Source: Halalkalicoccus subterraneus (GTDB lineage Archaea; Halobacteriota; Halobacteria; Halobacteriales; Halalkalicoccaceae). Taken from it: a stretch of DNA of 64,000 nt. The notes beneath the pieces are model-generated. The model was not told the DNA's origin. It worked only from the letters and a program-made list of their open reading frames with translations, and searched no databases. The translations under genes were made by a program, and so were the position numbers. Within the stretch, counting starts at the first letter, position 1; each line of letters starts with the position of its first letter. This document shows, piece by piece, positions 27,118 through 35,530 of this stretch. Location: the NCBI RefSeq assembly GCF_003697815.1, contig NZ_RDQG01000078.1, positions 142,785 through 206,784 of the forward strand, read 5' to 3'.

Positions 27118-27939
27118 CTACGTCGCGGGATCGGCCTCTGTTTCGACTATCTCGCTCGCGCGACCAGTGAGGACTGCATTGACCACTGCGCCCAACAGCA
27201 GAATAACGGCGCTGAAGTATAGCCAGGTGACTAACAGGAGGATGCTCGCGATGAGATTGCTGTCGCTTCCACCCAGAGAGGCGTATACCTGAAACAGTAC
27301 CTGCAGGATCGCCCATCCGATCGCTCCAAAGAGGGCCCCTGGAAGTACCTCACGTGGCTCGACGTCGATCTCCGGAAAGAGGTAGTACATCGGAAAGAAC
27401 GCAATGAGGAGACCTCCGATAAGCAAGAGCGGTACTACGAGCCCGATGAACGGAATGAACGAAAAGAACGCGACGATATTAGTGGCGGCGACCATCGCAA
27501 CGATCCCCACTGTGAGTGTTACGAGCATCACCAGTCCATTTTTGATTTGGCCGACAAACGACTCTTGGGCGGTCGTTTCGTAAATCTCCGAGAACGCGGT
27601 ATCTAACCCACGAAACACTTTGAGCGCGCCCCAAACGAGGGTGAGGATCCCGATTATCGATGCGGTAATCGTTGAGCCGGCACCGGCGCCTGACTGCTGT
27701 TCGATCATCACCTGGATGACGCCACCGACTGACGGAGAGACGTTAGTAGTCGCAACTTCGATGACCTGTTGTTGCAGTTGGGGATCAACGTACGAGACAG
27801 CAAGGAGAACGAACATGAGCAGTGGAACTAGCGAGACGAACGCGCTGTAGGCGATACTTCCGGCCAAGAAGGTGACGTTCTTGTCGCTGAAGACATCTTT
27901 GACCAATTTCGCTTGTGAGACGACCGACTGAGTATCCAT
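27118..27939 (-). CDS. YihY/BrkB family membrane protein
   Basis: A polytopic membrane protein of 273 residues with six helices. Family hallmarks are the opening FLAGSIAYSAFVSLVPLLMF, the helix containing LVWGALKVFRGLDTAF, and the late GALFGAIGWAILQVLFQVYA. The YihY/BrkB family was once annotated as ribonuclease BN but is now regarded as an uncharacterised membrane protein or transporter. It stands alone. A perfect 8-bp inverted repeat sits 14 bases before the start. Confidence 0.82.
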   Translation of the reverse strand: MDTQSVVSQAKLVKDVFSDKNVTFLAGSIAYSAFVSLVPLLMFVLLAVSYVDPQLQQQVIEVATTNVSPSVGGVIQVMIEQQSGAGAGSTITASIIGILTLVWGALKVFRGLDTAFSEIYETTAQESFVGQIKNGLVMLVTLTVGIVAMVAATNIVAFFSFIPFIGLVVPLLLIGGLLIAFFPMYYLFPEIDVEPREVLPGALFGAIGWAILQVLFQVYASLGGSDSNLIASILLLVTWLYFSAVILLLGAVVNAVLTGRASEIVETEADPAT

Positions 27940-27952
27940 GCATCTGTATTTC

Positions 27953-27977
27953 AGCCCACACAGTTAATCTGTGGGCT
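27953..27977. promoter_or_regulatory. inverted repeat upstream of the BrkB-like gene
   Basis: AGCCCACA and TGTGGGCT are separated by nine bases. Its position, 14 bases before the ATG, where transcription should start, suggests an operator or a 5' leader hairpin. It might also be an element boundary, because foreign DNA begins soon after. Confidence 0.35.
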
Positions 27978-27998
27978 TGATACGACTTATCTCCGTAG

Positions 27999-28130
27999 TC
28001 CGCATATTCCGGTGGCCAGTCGAGTATTGAAGCCCATCGAGAGCATGGTGGGGATCCTGAGGTTGATGTCCCCTATCAGTTCCTGTACTACTTCTTTGAG
28101 GAAAGCGACGAGCGAGTCAAGCGTGACCTC
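27999..28130 (+). pseudogene. trpS: C-terminal fragment of tryptophanyl-tRNA synthetase
   Basis: The frame after a stop at 27996 reads AYSGGQSSIEAHREHGGDPE then VDVPYQFLYYFFEESDERVK. This is the anticodon-binding C-terminal region of archaeal TrpRS, where SGGxxTxEEHRExGGDPexDV is typical. Homology ends at about 28130; the frame continues through unrelated residues to 28241. About 44 of about 500 codons survive, joined to the 3' side of a TnpB element. A complete trpS must exist elsewhere. Confidence 0.7.
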
Positions 28131-28291
28131 TCATGCTGGATCAAACTCCGATGTTCTAGAGTGGAGCAAGAACAGGTCTGTCACCCCGGACTGCTGCTGT
28201 TAACTGCCGGTAGAACGGACAAGGATACGGCTTTCCAGTAGGAGGTGCGAGACTTAGCAGCCATAGAGATACCCCAAATTGCCGCTGTGAA

Positions 28292-29521
28292 CTACCCCGC
28301 CCTGCTCGGTCTGATGGCCTCGCTAGAGACGGGACTTCCTGTTTCAATGACGCGCTTTGCAGGAACCGAATCGGTTCCCGTAGGGAGCGCAGTCTCCGCA
28401 GGCGTTAATTCGGAGTGAACCACTCCTACTTCGCTGAGTCCGCGAGAAAGAATGTTGTAGGCGGCATTAAGGTCGCGATCTGCTTCGAACCCACACGAGG
28501 GACACGAATGTTTCCGATCCCACAGCGGCTTTTCGGTCGAAACGCCACAATTCGAACACTCTTTGGTCGTTCCACGCGGGTCGACGACAACGAAGTGCGT
28601 TCCTCCGCGTTCACACTTGTATTCAAGCATTTGGAGGAACGTTCCCCACGCTGCTCTGGCGCGATTGTGGCTGTTCGACGGGAGTTCGATCAATCCTTTC
28701 GCGTCGAGGTCTTCGACCGCTACAAGATCGTACTCCCGAGCGTAGTAGTTTGAGAGTTTGTGAAGAAAATCGCGACGCTTCCTTTTCAGGTCGGCATAGC
28801 GTCGTGCAACGGTCTGCTGTTGCTTTCGGTAGTTCGCTGACCCGTGTTGCTTCCGAGAGAGCTTACGTTGCTCGCGTTCCAACCGCTCGCGTTCCTTGGA
28901 GAGGTTGGGACCCTTGACAGAAGTTCCATCGCTATCGTGGGCGTACTTCAGGATACCCACGTCGATGCCGACGCACTTCTCGGGAGTCTCCGGTTTTGGC
29001 AATGCGTCGTTCTCGGTTTCGATCCCGAGGATGGCAAACCATTCGCCCGTGGGCTCCTGCTTGACAACGACCTCCTTGATCGTTGCGTCATCGGGAATCT
29101 CGCGGTGGTGAATTATTGGAATATCGCCAATCTTGGAAAGAGAGAGTACAGGCCGACCGCTCGTGTTGTTGAGCTTGAAGCCGGTTTGACTGTACGTGAT
29201 CGAACGATATTCCTGCGGGGCCTTCCACTTGAGTTCGCCGACGTGGTAGCCGCTGTCCTTCCGCCCCTTCAGCGTCGAGAGGTTGTCGTACAACCGCTGA
29301 ACGACTTTCTGAAGGACCTTCGAGTGAACATCCTTCAGTTCGCCCCACTCGCGTTTGAGGCCGGGAAGGAGAGACTGTTCGGAGTAAGCAGAGGTTCCGT
29401 CGACCCGGTTGAGTCTGTGAAGAAAGTGGTTGTAGACCTGCCGGCAGGTATCGACGGTCCACGCTAACCGCTCGTGGAGTTCGTCGGTGGGTTTGAGTCG
29501 ATACCGGTAGTTGTAGCGCAT
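28292..29521 (-). CDS. tnpB: TnpB, RNA-guided nuclease of an IS605-group element
   Basis: A 409-residue TnpB. The N-terminal helix-turn-helix/OrfB_IS605 region begins RYRLKPTDELHERLAW. The RuvC catalytic residues are in place: GIDVGILKYA (Asp), VAVEDLDAKGL (Glu) and DRDLNAAYNIL (Asp). The zinc finger is CSNCG and CPSCG. It should therefore be catalytically competent, guided by an RNA from its own 3' end. The start codon lies three bases after the stop of the DUF2080 gene, so the two are a unit. Confidence 0.9.
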   Translation of the reverse strand: MRYNYRYRLKPTDELHERLAWTVDTCRQVYNHFLHRLNRVDGTSAYSEQSLLPGLKREWGELKDVHSKVLQKVVQRLYDNLSTLKGRKDSGYHVGELKWKAPQEYRSITYSQTGFKLNNTSGRPVLSLSKIGDIPIIHHREIPDDATIKEVVVKQEPTGEWFAILGIETENDALPKPETPEKCVGIDVGILKYAHDSDGTSVKGPNLSKERERLEREQRKLSRKQHGSANYRKQQQTVARRYADLKRKRRDFLHKLSNYYAREYDLVAVEDLDAKGLIELPSNSHNRARAAWGTFLQMLEYKCERGGTHFVVVDPRGTTKECSNCGVSTEKPLWDRKHSCPSCGFEADRDLNAAYNILSRGLSEVGVVHSELTPAETALPTGTDSVPAKRVIETGSPVSSEAIRPSRAG

Positions 29522-29524
29522 AGT

Positions 29525-29671
29525 CTACTCGTCGTCAGATGGATCAGTGACACGGACGACTTTAACCGTCGCACCGGCCCATGTTTCAGGGACGTAGACA
29601 TGCGCGCCGTTACCAGACCGTTTGGCTTCTGCTTCAAGAACTCCGTGTCCTTCGATCTCGTACCGATCCAC
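29525..29671 (-). CDS. DUF2080 family transposon-encoded protein, 48 aa
   Basis: A short protein starting at GTG 29671: MDRYEIEGHGVLEAEAKRSG then GAHVYVPETWAG and VKVVRV. This is the DUF2080 pattern (MDxxEIeGxxVxExxVkxSGNxxxVYVPxxWxGxxVKVxRV), an AbrB/SpoVT-like beta fold found upstream of archaeal tnpB genes. Three bases separate it from tnpB. It probably binds element DNA and may control tnpB; the function is not established. Confidence 0.8.
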   Translation of the reverse strand: MDRYEIEGHGVLEAEAKRSGNGAHVYVPETWAGATVKVVRVTDPSDDE

Positions 29672-30008
29672 TGAATGTATCTAGGAATATACACTCGTAA
29701 AGCTACCGATAGCACAAGTCCACAGGCCGCCAGTATCGAACGAAAGAAAGACGATGGTGGCGTTATCAAAACGCGGAGCGTTCTGATTGGCTAACGAGAT
29801 GCGAAGCGTCTCGTGAACGCTGTATCTCCTTCTACTCGCTTTCCTCACTCACTTGGAGGAAGGGCCCTTAGCGACTGCGGTTAGGTACAGATATATTCCT
29901 AGATGGATTCGCTGACCCAATACGTTAGAGGAATAAAGACTGTCTCTCTGTCATTTTGATCGCTACTGTCCATAATCCCTAACTCGACTGGCAGTAGCGT
30001 ACTGAGTA

Positions 30009-31514
30009 ATGGATATCCTCATGGGTGTCGACGCCGGTACCTCAGTGATCAAAGCGATCGCCATTACGCCAGCTGGAAGCGAGAAGGCACTAGCTACGCG
30101 ATCTCTTTCGACCGATCACCCAGAGCCCCGATGGGCTCAACAGGATATGAACACCGTCTGGGAGCAGACTGCTGGCTGTCTCGGGGATCTCCTCAAGCAG
30201 CTTCCACGTGATGTGACCATTCTTGGTGTGAGTATTGCAGGCCAAGGCGATGGCTGTTGGTTAATCAATCGCGATGGCGATCCCGTTCGCGATGCTATCC
30301 TCTGGTCGGACAGTCGGGCAAGCGAGTACATCGAGCAGTGGCGTACCGACGGTACTCTCGAAGAGATCGAACGTATCTGTGGGTCAGAGCTCTTTCCGGG
30401 GACTGTACTTCCGCTTCTTGCGTGGCTGTCCGATGAAGAGCCACAACGCCTCGAGACGGCAGCGACGCTTTTGTTCTGCAAGGATTGGCTCACCTATAAG
30501 CTGACTGGAGAGTGCACGACGGATCTGAGCGACGCTTCACTCCCACTACTGGACATTCACGACCAATCCTATTCGGATGCCGTCTGGGAGACTATAGGCT
30601 TAGCCGAGTACATGCATCTTCGACCGGAGTTACAGCCGGCGGGGTCCGTTGTCGGATCGATAACGGAACCTGCGGCAGCGAGGACTGGCATTCCAGTTGG
30701 AACGCCGGTTGTAATGGGACTGTTCGATGTCGCTGCATCCGCCATCGGGTGTGGTGCCGTCTCCGAAGGTGATTCGGTTTCCTCGATCGGGACTTCAGTA
30801 GTCAACCAATCGCTAGCATCGACACCACGCGTCGATTCGACGACGATCCAGGTCGCTCTGTGGGACGATCTCTACACGGAGGCGATCGGCTCAAACGCAG
30901 GCACTCGGAGTATCGAGTGGGTACGCAGCGAAATCGTAAATGAAGGCAAAGTCAGTTATTCGGATCTGGAGACGGCTGCACAATCGGTGCCGGTAGGAGC
31001 GGACGGTCTTCTGTATCTCCCGTATCTTAGTCCAACTGGCGAACGAGGTCCGTTCGTCGATCCGAATGCACGAGCCCAGTTGCTTGGCCTAGAGCCATCG
31101 CATACGACCGCTCATATCGTTCGAGCCGTGTACGAAGGGCTTGCATTGGCACTTCGGGATTGTTACGAGGCGATCCCGAAGACGGTCTCACAGCTGTACG
31201 TAACCGGTGGGCCCACTCGGTCGCCGTTTTGGAATCAACTCGTTGCGGACTGCATGGGCGTCGAGATCCTCGTTCCGAATAGTGCCGAACCGACTGCAGT
31301 TGGCGCAGCGGTGCTTGCAGGAGTGGGTACTGACTGTTATTCGGATCCCACAGTCGGTACGAGTCAGGTTCTGTCGACTCCGGATCGGTATCAGCCGACT
31401 ACTGCTGTGACCGAAACGTATGATCTACTCTATGAGCAGTACGTACAGATCCGCTCACATATGACCGAGATCTGGGCGCTTCACGCTGAGACTACATCGC
31501 AGCTGTCCGGATGA
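30009..31514 (+). CDS. FGGY-family carbohydrate kinase
   Basis: A two-domain sugar kinase of 501 residues. MGVDAGTSVIKAIAI is the N-terminal ATP-binding phosphate-1 loop, GVSIAGQGDGCWLI and AILWSDSRASEYIEQW form the sugar site, and LYVTGGPTRSPFWNQLVADC is the C-terminal FGGY signature. PTAVGAAVLAGVG closes the adenosine site. The sequence resembles the xylulokinase/L-xylulose kinase branch more than glycerol kinase, which would show a different substrate loop. No sugar dehydrogenase or isomerase is adjacent; the beta-galactosidase lies 5 kb downstream. The substrate is therefore open. Confidence 0.85.
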   Translation: MDILMGVDAGTSVIKAIAITPAGSEKALATRSLSTDHPEPRWAQQDMNTVWEQTAGCLGDLLKQLPRDVTILGVSIAGQGDGCWLINRDGDPVRDAILWSDSRASEYIEQWRTDGTLEEIERICGSELFPGTVLPLLAWLSDEEPQRLETAATLLFCKDWLTYKLTGECTTDLSDASLPLLDIHDQSYSDAVWETIGLAEYMHLRPELQPAGSVVGSITEPAAARTGIPVGTPVVMGLFDVAASAIGCGAVSEGDSVSSIGTSVVNQSLASTPRVDSTTIQVALWDDLYTEAIGSNAGTRSIEWVRSEIVNEGKVSYSDLETAAQSVPVGADGLLYLPYLSPTGERGPFVDPNARAQLLGLEPSHTTAHIVRAVYEGLALALRDCYEAIPKTVSQLYVTGGPTRSPFWNQLVADCMGVEILVPNSAEPTAVGAAVLAGVGTDCYSDPTVGTSQVLSTPDRYQPTTAVTETYDLLYEQYVQIRSHMTEIWALHAETTSQLSG

Positions 31515-31555
31515 CGATTGTGCGGTCTGATACTGCGAATCGACGAGACCGCTTA

Positions 31556-32551
31556 CTACATCGTGCTTGTGATCGACGAGAATGCCCGCAGTTGGCGACG
31601 TTGATCGGTAGTGGGGAACCTGACGACGAACTGTTCGACGCCCGCTTCAATGTACTCAGCCAGCAGTGATTTGACTGCCGCGGCTGTTCCGAACGCACCA
31701 CGTTTCCGGATCTCTGCGTCCGAAAGTGAGCGATCGGACTGATAGGTGACCTGATCCCCGTAGTAGTTGTAGTAGAACTCGCGTGCGTCGTCAAGGGCCT
31801 CTGATTCGGAGTCAGCGATAACCACGTCGAGATAATAGCCCGGCGTGAACGTCTCGACGGGTCGGTCGGCTTCTCTGAGCAGCTCTCGAATGTGATCGAA
31901 GCCTGCAGCATACGTCTCGGGTGCCATCGCGATTGGGAGCCACCCATCGCCATGTTCCGTCAGGCGATGCTGTATCGTCCGTGGAAATCCCCGACTTGGG
32001 TCGAAGGCAGCCGATGCAACGTAGATTGATGGCGAATGGGCCGGTTTGAATCCGATTGTGGCGTTCTCCAAGTGGTACTGATCGCCGTCGTGATCGACCG
32101 CGGTTCCGTCCCAGAGTTCGGAGATGATGGCTAGTGCTTCGTTGAGTGTCGCCCCACGCTGCTCGTCGTCGATACCGAGTTGTCGCATCTCTTCGCGCTC
32201 GGGCGGTCTGACGCCTACTCCGACACCCAAGGACAGACGACCACCGCTTAGCTGGTCAAGCGTTGCCGTCATGTGAGCGACGTGCACTGGATGCCGAAGC
32301 ACCGGCAGATACACTGCCGTTCCGATCCCGATCGAATCGGTCGCTGCCGCGACGGCACTAAGCGTGACGAGTGGCTCGAAGCGTGGTTTTGCGAGAACGC
32401 TGTCACCCACCCACGCCGAATCGTATCCGAGCGATTCGGCACGCTGGGCGAGAGCAACGATATCAGCGCTGGCGCGGGCGGTGAGTTCCGTTGTCGACGT
32501 GCTCGAAAAGACGATTCCCCGTGTCGGGAGTAAGTATCCATACGTGGTCAC
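31556..32551 (-). CDS. LLM-class flavin-dependent oxidoreductase
   Basis: A luciferase-like (alpha/beta)8 barrel oxidoreductase using FMN or F420. RAESLGYDSAWVGDSVLAKP, ATDSIGIGTAVYLPVLRHPV and LDQLSGGRLSLGVGVGVRPP are the standard landmarks; SIYVASAAFDPSRGFPRTI covers the cofactor phosphate site. The GTG at 32551 (VTTYGYLLPTRG) is chosen because the upstream 16 residues are basic/hydrophobic and unlike the family, which begins just before a YG(Y/V)xLPTRG strand. Haloarchaea make F420, so F420 dependence is plausible. It is divergent from a TnpB element. Confidence 0.82.
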   Translation of the reverse strand: MTTYGYLLPTRGIVFSSTSTTELTARASADIVALAQRAESLGYDSAWVGDSVLAKPRFEPLVTLSAVAAATDSIGIGTAVYLPVLRHPVHVAHMTATLDQLSGGRLSLGVGVGVRPPEREEMRQLGIDDEQRGATLNEALAIISELWDGTAVDHDGDQYHLENATIGFKPAHSPSIYVASAAFDPSRGFPRTIQHRLTEHGDGWLPIAMAPETYAAGFDHIRELLREADRPVETFTPGYYLDVVIADSESEALDDAREFYYNYYGDQVTYQSDRSLSDAEIRKRGAFGTAAAVKSLLAEYIEAGVEQFVVRFPTTDQRRQLRAFSSITSTM

Positions 32552-32691
32552 GATGCTCTTACCGAGACGGAGAACGCAGATCATAATAACTGTGCACATA
32601 TCACACTACCCGGCTGCTGCCACCGTTCGTTTAGATGGTAGATCAGAGTGATCTACTCCCTTCTCGTGTTATACGCTGAACAGGCGCAATA

Positions 32692-34129
32692 CCACGTCCT
32701 TTAGGGCGTGGATACGCGCCGTTAATTGATTCAACTATCCACCGCCTGTTGCATGGCCGGATATTCTATGCTGAATCAGTACTATTAACCTATCGGGCTT
32801 CATAACTGGTTATGAGGCCAGAATACGATGCGCACCCACCGAACATTCGAGGCGTCGATCACCAACCCACGGCAGGTGAGTGACGACCTCGATCAACTCG
32901 GACGGGCCGCGTCGAAACTCTGGAACGTCGGTCGCTACCACGCACAAGAACAGTGGGACGAAACGGGCGAGATCCCCGATGACGGGGAACTCAAATCCGA
33001 ACTCAAAGGCCACGAACGCTATACGGATCTCCATTCTCAATCCAGTCAGCGCGTTCTCGAAGAACTCGCTGAAGCGTTCAACGGCTGGTTCGCAAAGCGT
33101 CGGAACGGTGATACCCGTGCCCGACCGCCTGGCTACCGCAAAAACGGAGACTCCCATCCCCGTTCCACGGTGTCGTTCAAAGCGGCTGGCTTCAAGCATG
33201 ATGCACAGTTCACCCGCGTTCGCCTCTCGAAAGGCCGCAACCTGAAGGAACACCGCTCGGACTTCGTGTTGTGCGAATACGAGCTACGGCCCGATGTAGA
33301 CCTCTCCCAGTGGGACATTCAACAGGTCCGGGCCGTCCACAAGTACGACGAGTGGCGGCTTCACTTCGTCTGTCGGAAGGTGATCGATCCCGAACCGCCG
33401 GGCGACGAGACTGCCGGGATCGACCTCGGTATCTCGAACATCGCCGCGCTTTCGTTCGGCGGTGAATCGATCCTCTTTCCCGGCAATGCACTGAAAGAGG
33501 ACGAATACTACTTCGGACGAAAGAAGGCGAAGTGCGACGATAGCCGATCCAACGAGCGGCTTCGGTTGGACCGGAAGCGCACGGAACGCCGAACCCACTT
33601 CTTGCACACACTCTCGAAACACATCGTTTCTGAGTGCGTCAAGAGAGGTGTCGGAACCATCGTCATAGGCGACCTCGGCGGTATCCGCGACGACGAGAAC
33701 GGTGAATCCCGGAACTGGGGCAATCACGGAAACCTCGACCTCCACGGATGGGCGTTCGACCGCTTCACGTCGATACTCGATTACAAGGCGGAAGCCGAAG
33801 GGATCGACGTAACGGTGGAGTCCGAACGCGATACCTCAAAGACGTGCTCCGCCTGCGGGACGAAAGACGGCAACCAGCGTGTCGAACGCGGGTTGTACGT
33901 TTGCGAGGAGTGCGATACGGTGGCGAATGCGGACGTGAACGGTGCGGAGAATATCCGACGAAAAGTAACTCCGAGTCCTTCGCAGGATAGGAGTAACGGC
34001 TGGTTGGCACAGCCTTCAGTCCATCTGTTCGATTGTAGCGAGGGCCGTTTCGCCCCGCGAGAACAGGTCGTGGACTGTAAACCCTAATATCCCAACGGCG
34101 GTCGGGATTCCACGTCGTTTACGGCGTGG
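32692..34129 (+). mobile_element. TnpB-only IS605-group element
   Basis: Both ends are short GC hairpins: CCACGTCCTTTAGGGCGTGG at 32692-32711, and CCACGTCGTTTACGGCGTGG at 34110-34129 followed by AGGATGTC. Only tnpB lies between. The element sits between the LLM gene and the MOSC gene and does not break either. The stretch from about 33950 to the right hairpin should encode the guide RNA scaffold. Confidence 0.65.
32828..34087 (+). CDS. tnpB: TnpB with altered RuvC-II motif
   Basis: A 419-residue TnpB of the haloarchaeal branch that starts with an EASITNPRQVSDDLDQLG segment. RuvC-I is AGIDLGISNIAAL and RuvC-III is NADVNGAENI. The zinc finger is CSACG and CEEC. The RuvC-II position usually reads (I/V)xxEDL, but here it reads IVIGDLGGIRDD: the catalytic Glu is Gly, with Asp retained beside it. 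An unusually long tail after the zinc finger (about 45 residues, ending REQVVDCKP) follows. The enzyme may be inactive or use another acidic residue. Confidence 0.9.
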   Translation: MRTHRTFEASITNPRQVSDDLDQLGRAASKLWNVGRYHAQEQWDETGEIPDDGELKSELKGHERYTDLHSQSSQRVLEELAEAFNGWFAKRRNGDTRARPPGYRKNGDSHPRSTVSFKAAGFKHDAQFTRVRLSKGRNLKEHRSDFVLCEYELRPDVDLSQWDIQQVRAVHKYDEWRLHFVCRKVIDPEPPGDETAGIDLGISNIAALSFGGESILFPGNALKEDEYYFGRKKAKCDDSRSNERLRLDRKRTERRTHFLHTLSKHIVSECVKRGVGTIVIGDLGGIRDDENGESRNWGNHGNLDLHGWAFDRFTSILDYKAEAEGIDVTVESERDTSKTCSACGTKDGNQRVERGLYVCEECDTVANADVNGAENIRRKVTPSPSQDRSNGWLAQPSVHLFDCSEGRFAPREQVVDCKP

Positions 34130-34163
34130 AGGATGTCAAATCCTGTTACACGGCATACCATAC

Positions 34164-34655
34164 ATGACCGGAAGTGGCACCATTGGACGGGTTTTTGTTG
34201 CACCTGATGCTGAAGTCGAAATGGACGAACAAACTGAGGTTGAAGCAATCGCTGGACAAGGGCTCCGAGGTGATCGCTACTTCAGCGAGATCGAGACGGG
34301 AACCTTCGTCGAGTGGGAGCCAGATGAGGAACGTCGGGACGGATACGACCTTACGTTGATCGAGCAAGAAGCTGTGACCGCGATCGAGCGTGAAGCGGGA
34401 ATCGAACTCGCACCGGGAGAACATCGACGGAACGTCGAAACTCGTGATGTCGCACTCAATCATCTCGTTGGCCAGCGATTCCGGGTCGGTGACGCCGTTT
34501 GTCGAGGTAATCGACTGTGTGAGCCGTGTAACCACCTGCAGCGTCTCACTCAGGACGGTGTACTGCAGGCGCTTGTTCATCGAGGCGGGCTCCGAGCGGA
34601 CATTCTCGAAGATGGACTAATTCGCTCTGGAGACATCATCGAACCGCTCGAATAA
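34164..34655 (+). CDS. MOSC-domain protein
   Basis: A stand-alone MOSC domain of 163 residues. MOSC domains carry sulfur from a cysteine persulfide to molybdenum cofactor or other acceptors, and some are N-hydroxylated-compound reductases. The start ATIGRVFVAP-type strand, GLRGDRYF, HRRNVETRDVALN (conserved Arg-Asn) and the late CRGNRLCEPCNHL with the conserved Cys are all visible. No MOSC N-terminal beta-barrel is fused. It begins 35 bases after the right hairpin of the TnpB element, so its native promoter may have been displaced. Confidence 0.87.
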   Translation: MTGSGTIGRVFVAPDAEVEMDEQTEVEAIAGQGLRGDRYFSEIETGTFVEWEPDEERRDGYDLTLIEQEAVTAIEREAGIELAPGEHRRNVETRDVALNHLVGQRFRVGDAVCRGNRLCEPCNHLQRLTQDGVLQALVHRGGLRADILEDGLIRSGDIIEPLE

Positions 34656-34761
34656 CTCTACGCCTACCGTTCTCTTAAGGGCTCCAGGGATTCTCCGGCC
34701 CGTTCAGTCATCTATTATTAATCGGAGCCGTCCCAACAGGAGTACCAACTTGACCGATGAC

Positions 34762-35421
34762 TTAGATCGTGACGGTCGTACTTAGTTCCAGTTCAGTTTC
34801 GTTGGTTCCGTTTCCAGTTCCATTGCCTGGTACGGTTTCGTTAGTCTCGTTTCCGGTTTCGTTACCTGGTTCAGTTTCGTTGGTCCCGTTTCCAGTTTCG
34901 TTGGTCTCGTTGCCCGGCTCAGTCCCGTTCTGTGATTCTGTCTCGTTCGGTTCGGTTTCGTTAGTCTCGTTTCCGGTTTCGTTACCTGATTCAGTTTCAT
35001 TGGTCTCGTTTTGCGGCCCCGTTTCATTCGGTTCGGTCTCGTTGTTCGGTTCACCCGGATCTCCACCACTCTCCGCGCCGTCCGTGTCGTTCTCAGGCGA
35101 CGCTGGCTCCGTATCGTTCTCGCTCTCTTGGACGTCCTCAAGGTCTTCCGAGGCGTTCGTCGTGTTGGTCGCGGGTTCAGCCCCGCCCCCATCACCACCG
35201 CCGTCACCAGCTCCGAAGCCGCCGAGGCCAGCGAACAACAAGCCAGCAATGAGCAGGATGCCGCCAGCGAGAGCCAGCGCGATCCCGATCTCGCTGGTCC
35301 AGTCCTCGTCTTCGTCGTCGAGGTCGTCGGGGGTGGCGTCCCGTGAGGGGTCCGAGTGCTCGGATTCGTCTGGCCGCGCGCCGAAGGGTTCTGGATCGCG
35401 GTCAGTAGAGTCGTCGTTCAT
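34762..35421 (-). CDS. single-pass membrane protein with Asn-Glu-Thr repeat tail
   Basis: The first about 45 residues are acidic and cytoplasmic-like, then one membrane helix (IGIALALAGGILLIAGLLFA) and a glycine-rich hinge (GGFGAGDGGGDGGG). The remaining about 140 residues are a low-complexity NETEPNET/GNETNET repeat. It carries many Asn-x-Thr sequons, so it could be densely N-glycosylated if the tail is outside. The repeat makes long false frames on the other strand. No enzymatic domain is present. The role is unknown, perhaps a surface stalk. Confidence 0.65.
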   Translation of the reverse strand: MNDDSTDRDPEPFGARPDESEHSDPSRDATPDDLDDEDEDWTSEIGIALALAGGILLIAGLLFAGLGGFGAGDGGGDGGGAEPATNTTNASEDLEDVQESENDTEPASPENDTDGAESGGDPGEPNNETEPNETGPQNETNETESGNETGNETNETEPNETESQNGTEPGNETNETGNGTNETEPGNETGNETNETVPGNGTGNGTNETELELSTTVTI

Positions 35422-35530
35422 CGTCAGTTGCTCGCTCCCGTCTGCGGGATTGGTCTACGCTCTTCAGCACACTCCCCATAGCGACGGCGCCCACAGGTAA
35501 CCGGTCGATCGTAGATCTCACCCAAGCATT

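Larger units (their letters stand above)
28242..29815 (-). mobile_element. IS200/IS605-group TnpB element with DUF2080 gene
   Basis: This contains a DUF2080 gene and tnpB on the minus strand, with no TnpA. A subterminal hairpin at 29794-29814 (ACGAGA...TCTCGT around GCGAAGCG) marks the left side. The right side lies between the tnpB stop (28292) and the trpS fragment, so the exact right end is uncertain. The 3' part of tnpB and the DNA to about 28240 would encode the reRNA/omegaRNA of TnpB. Confidence 0.6.

Noticed and set aside
34769..35500. 243-codon Ser/Val/Pro-rich plus frame
   Set aside because: It is the mirror of the Asn-Glu-Thr repeat gene. Low-complexity repeats stay open on both strands.
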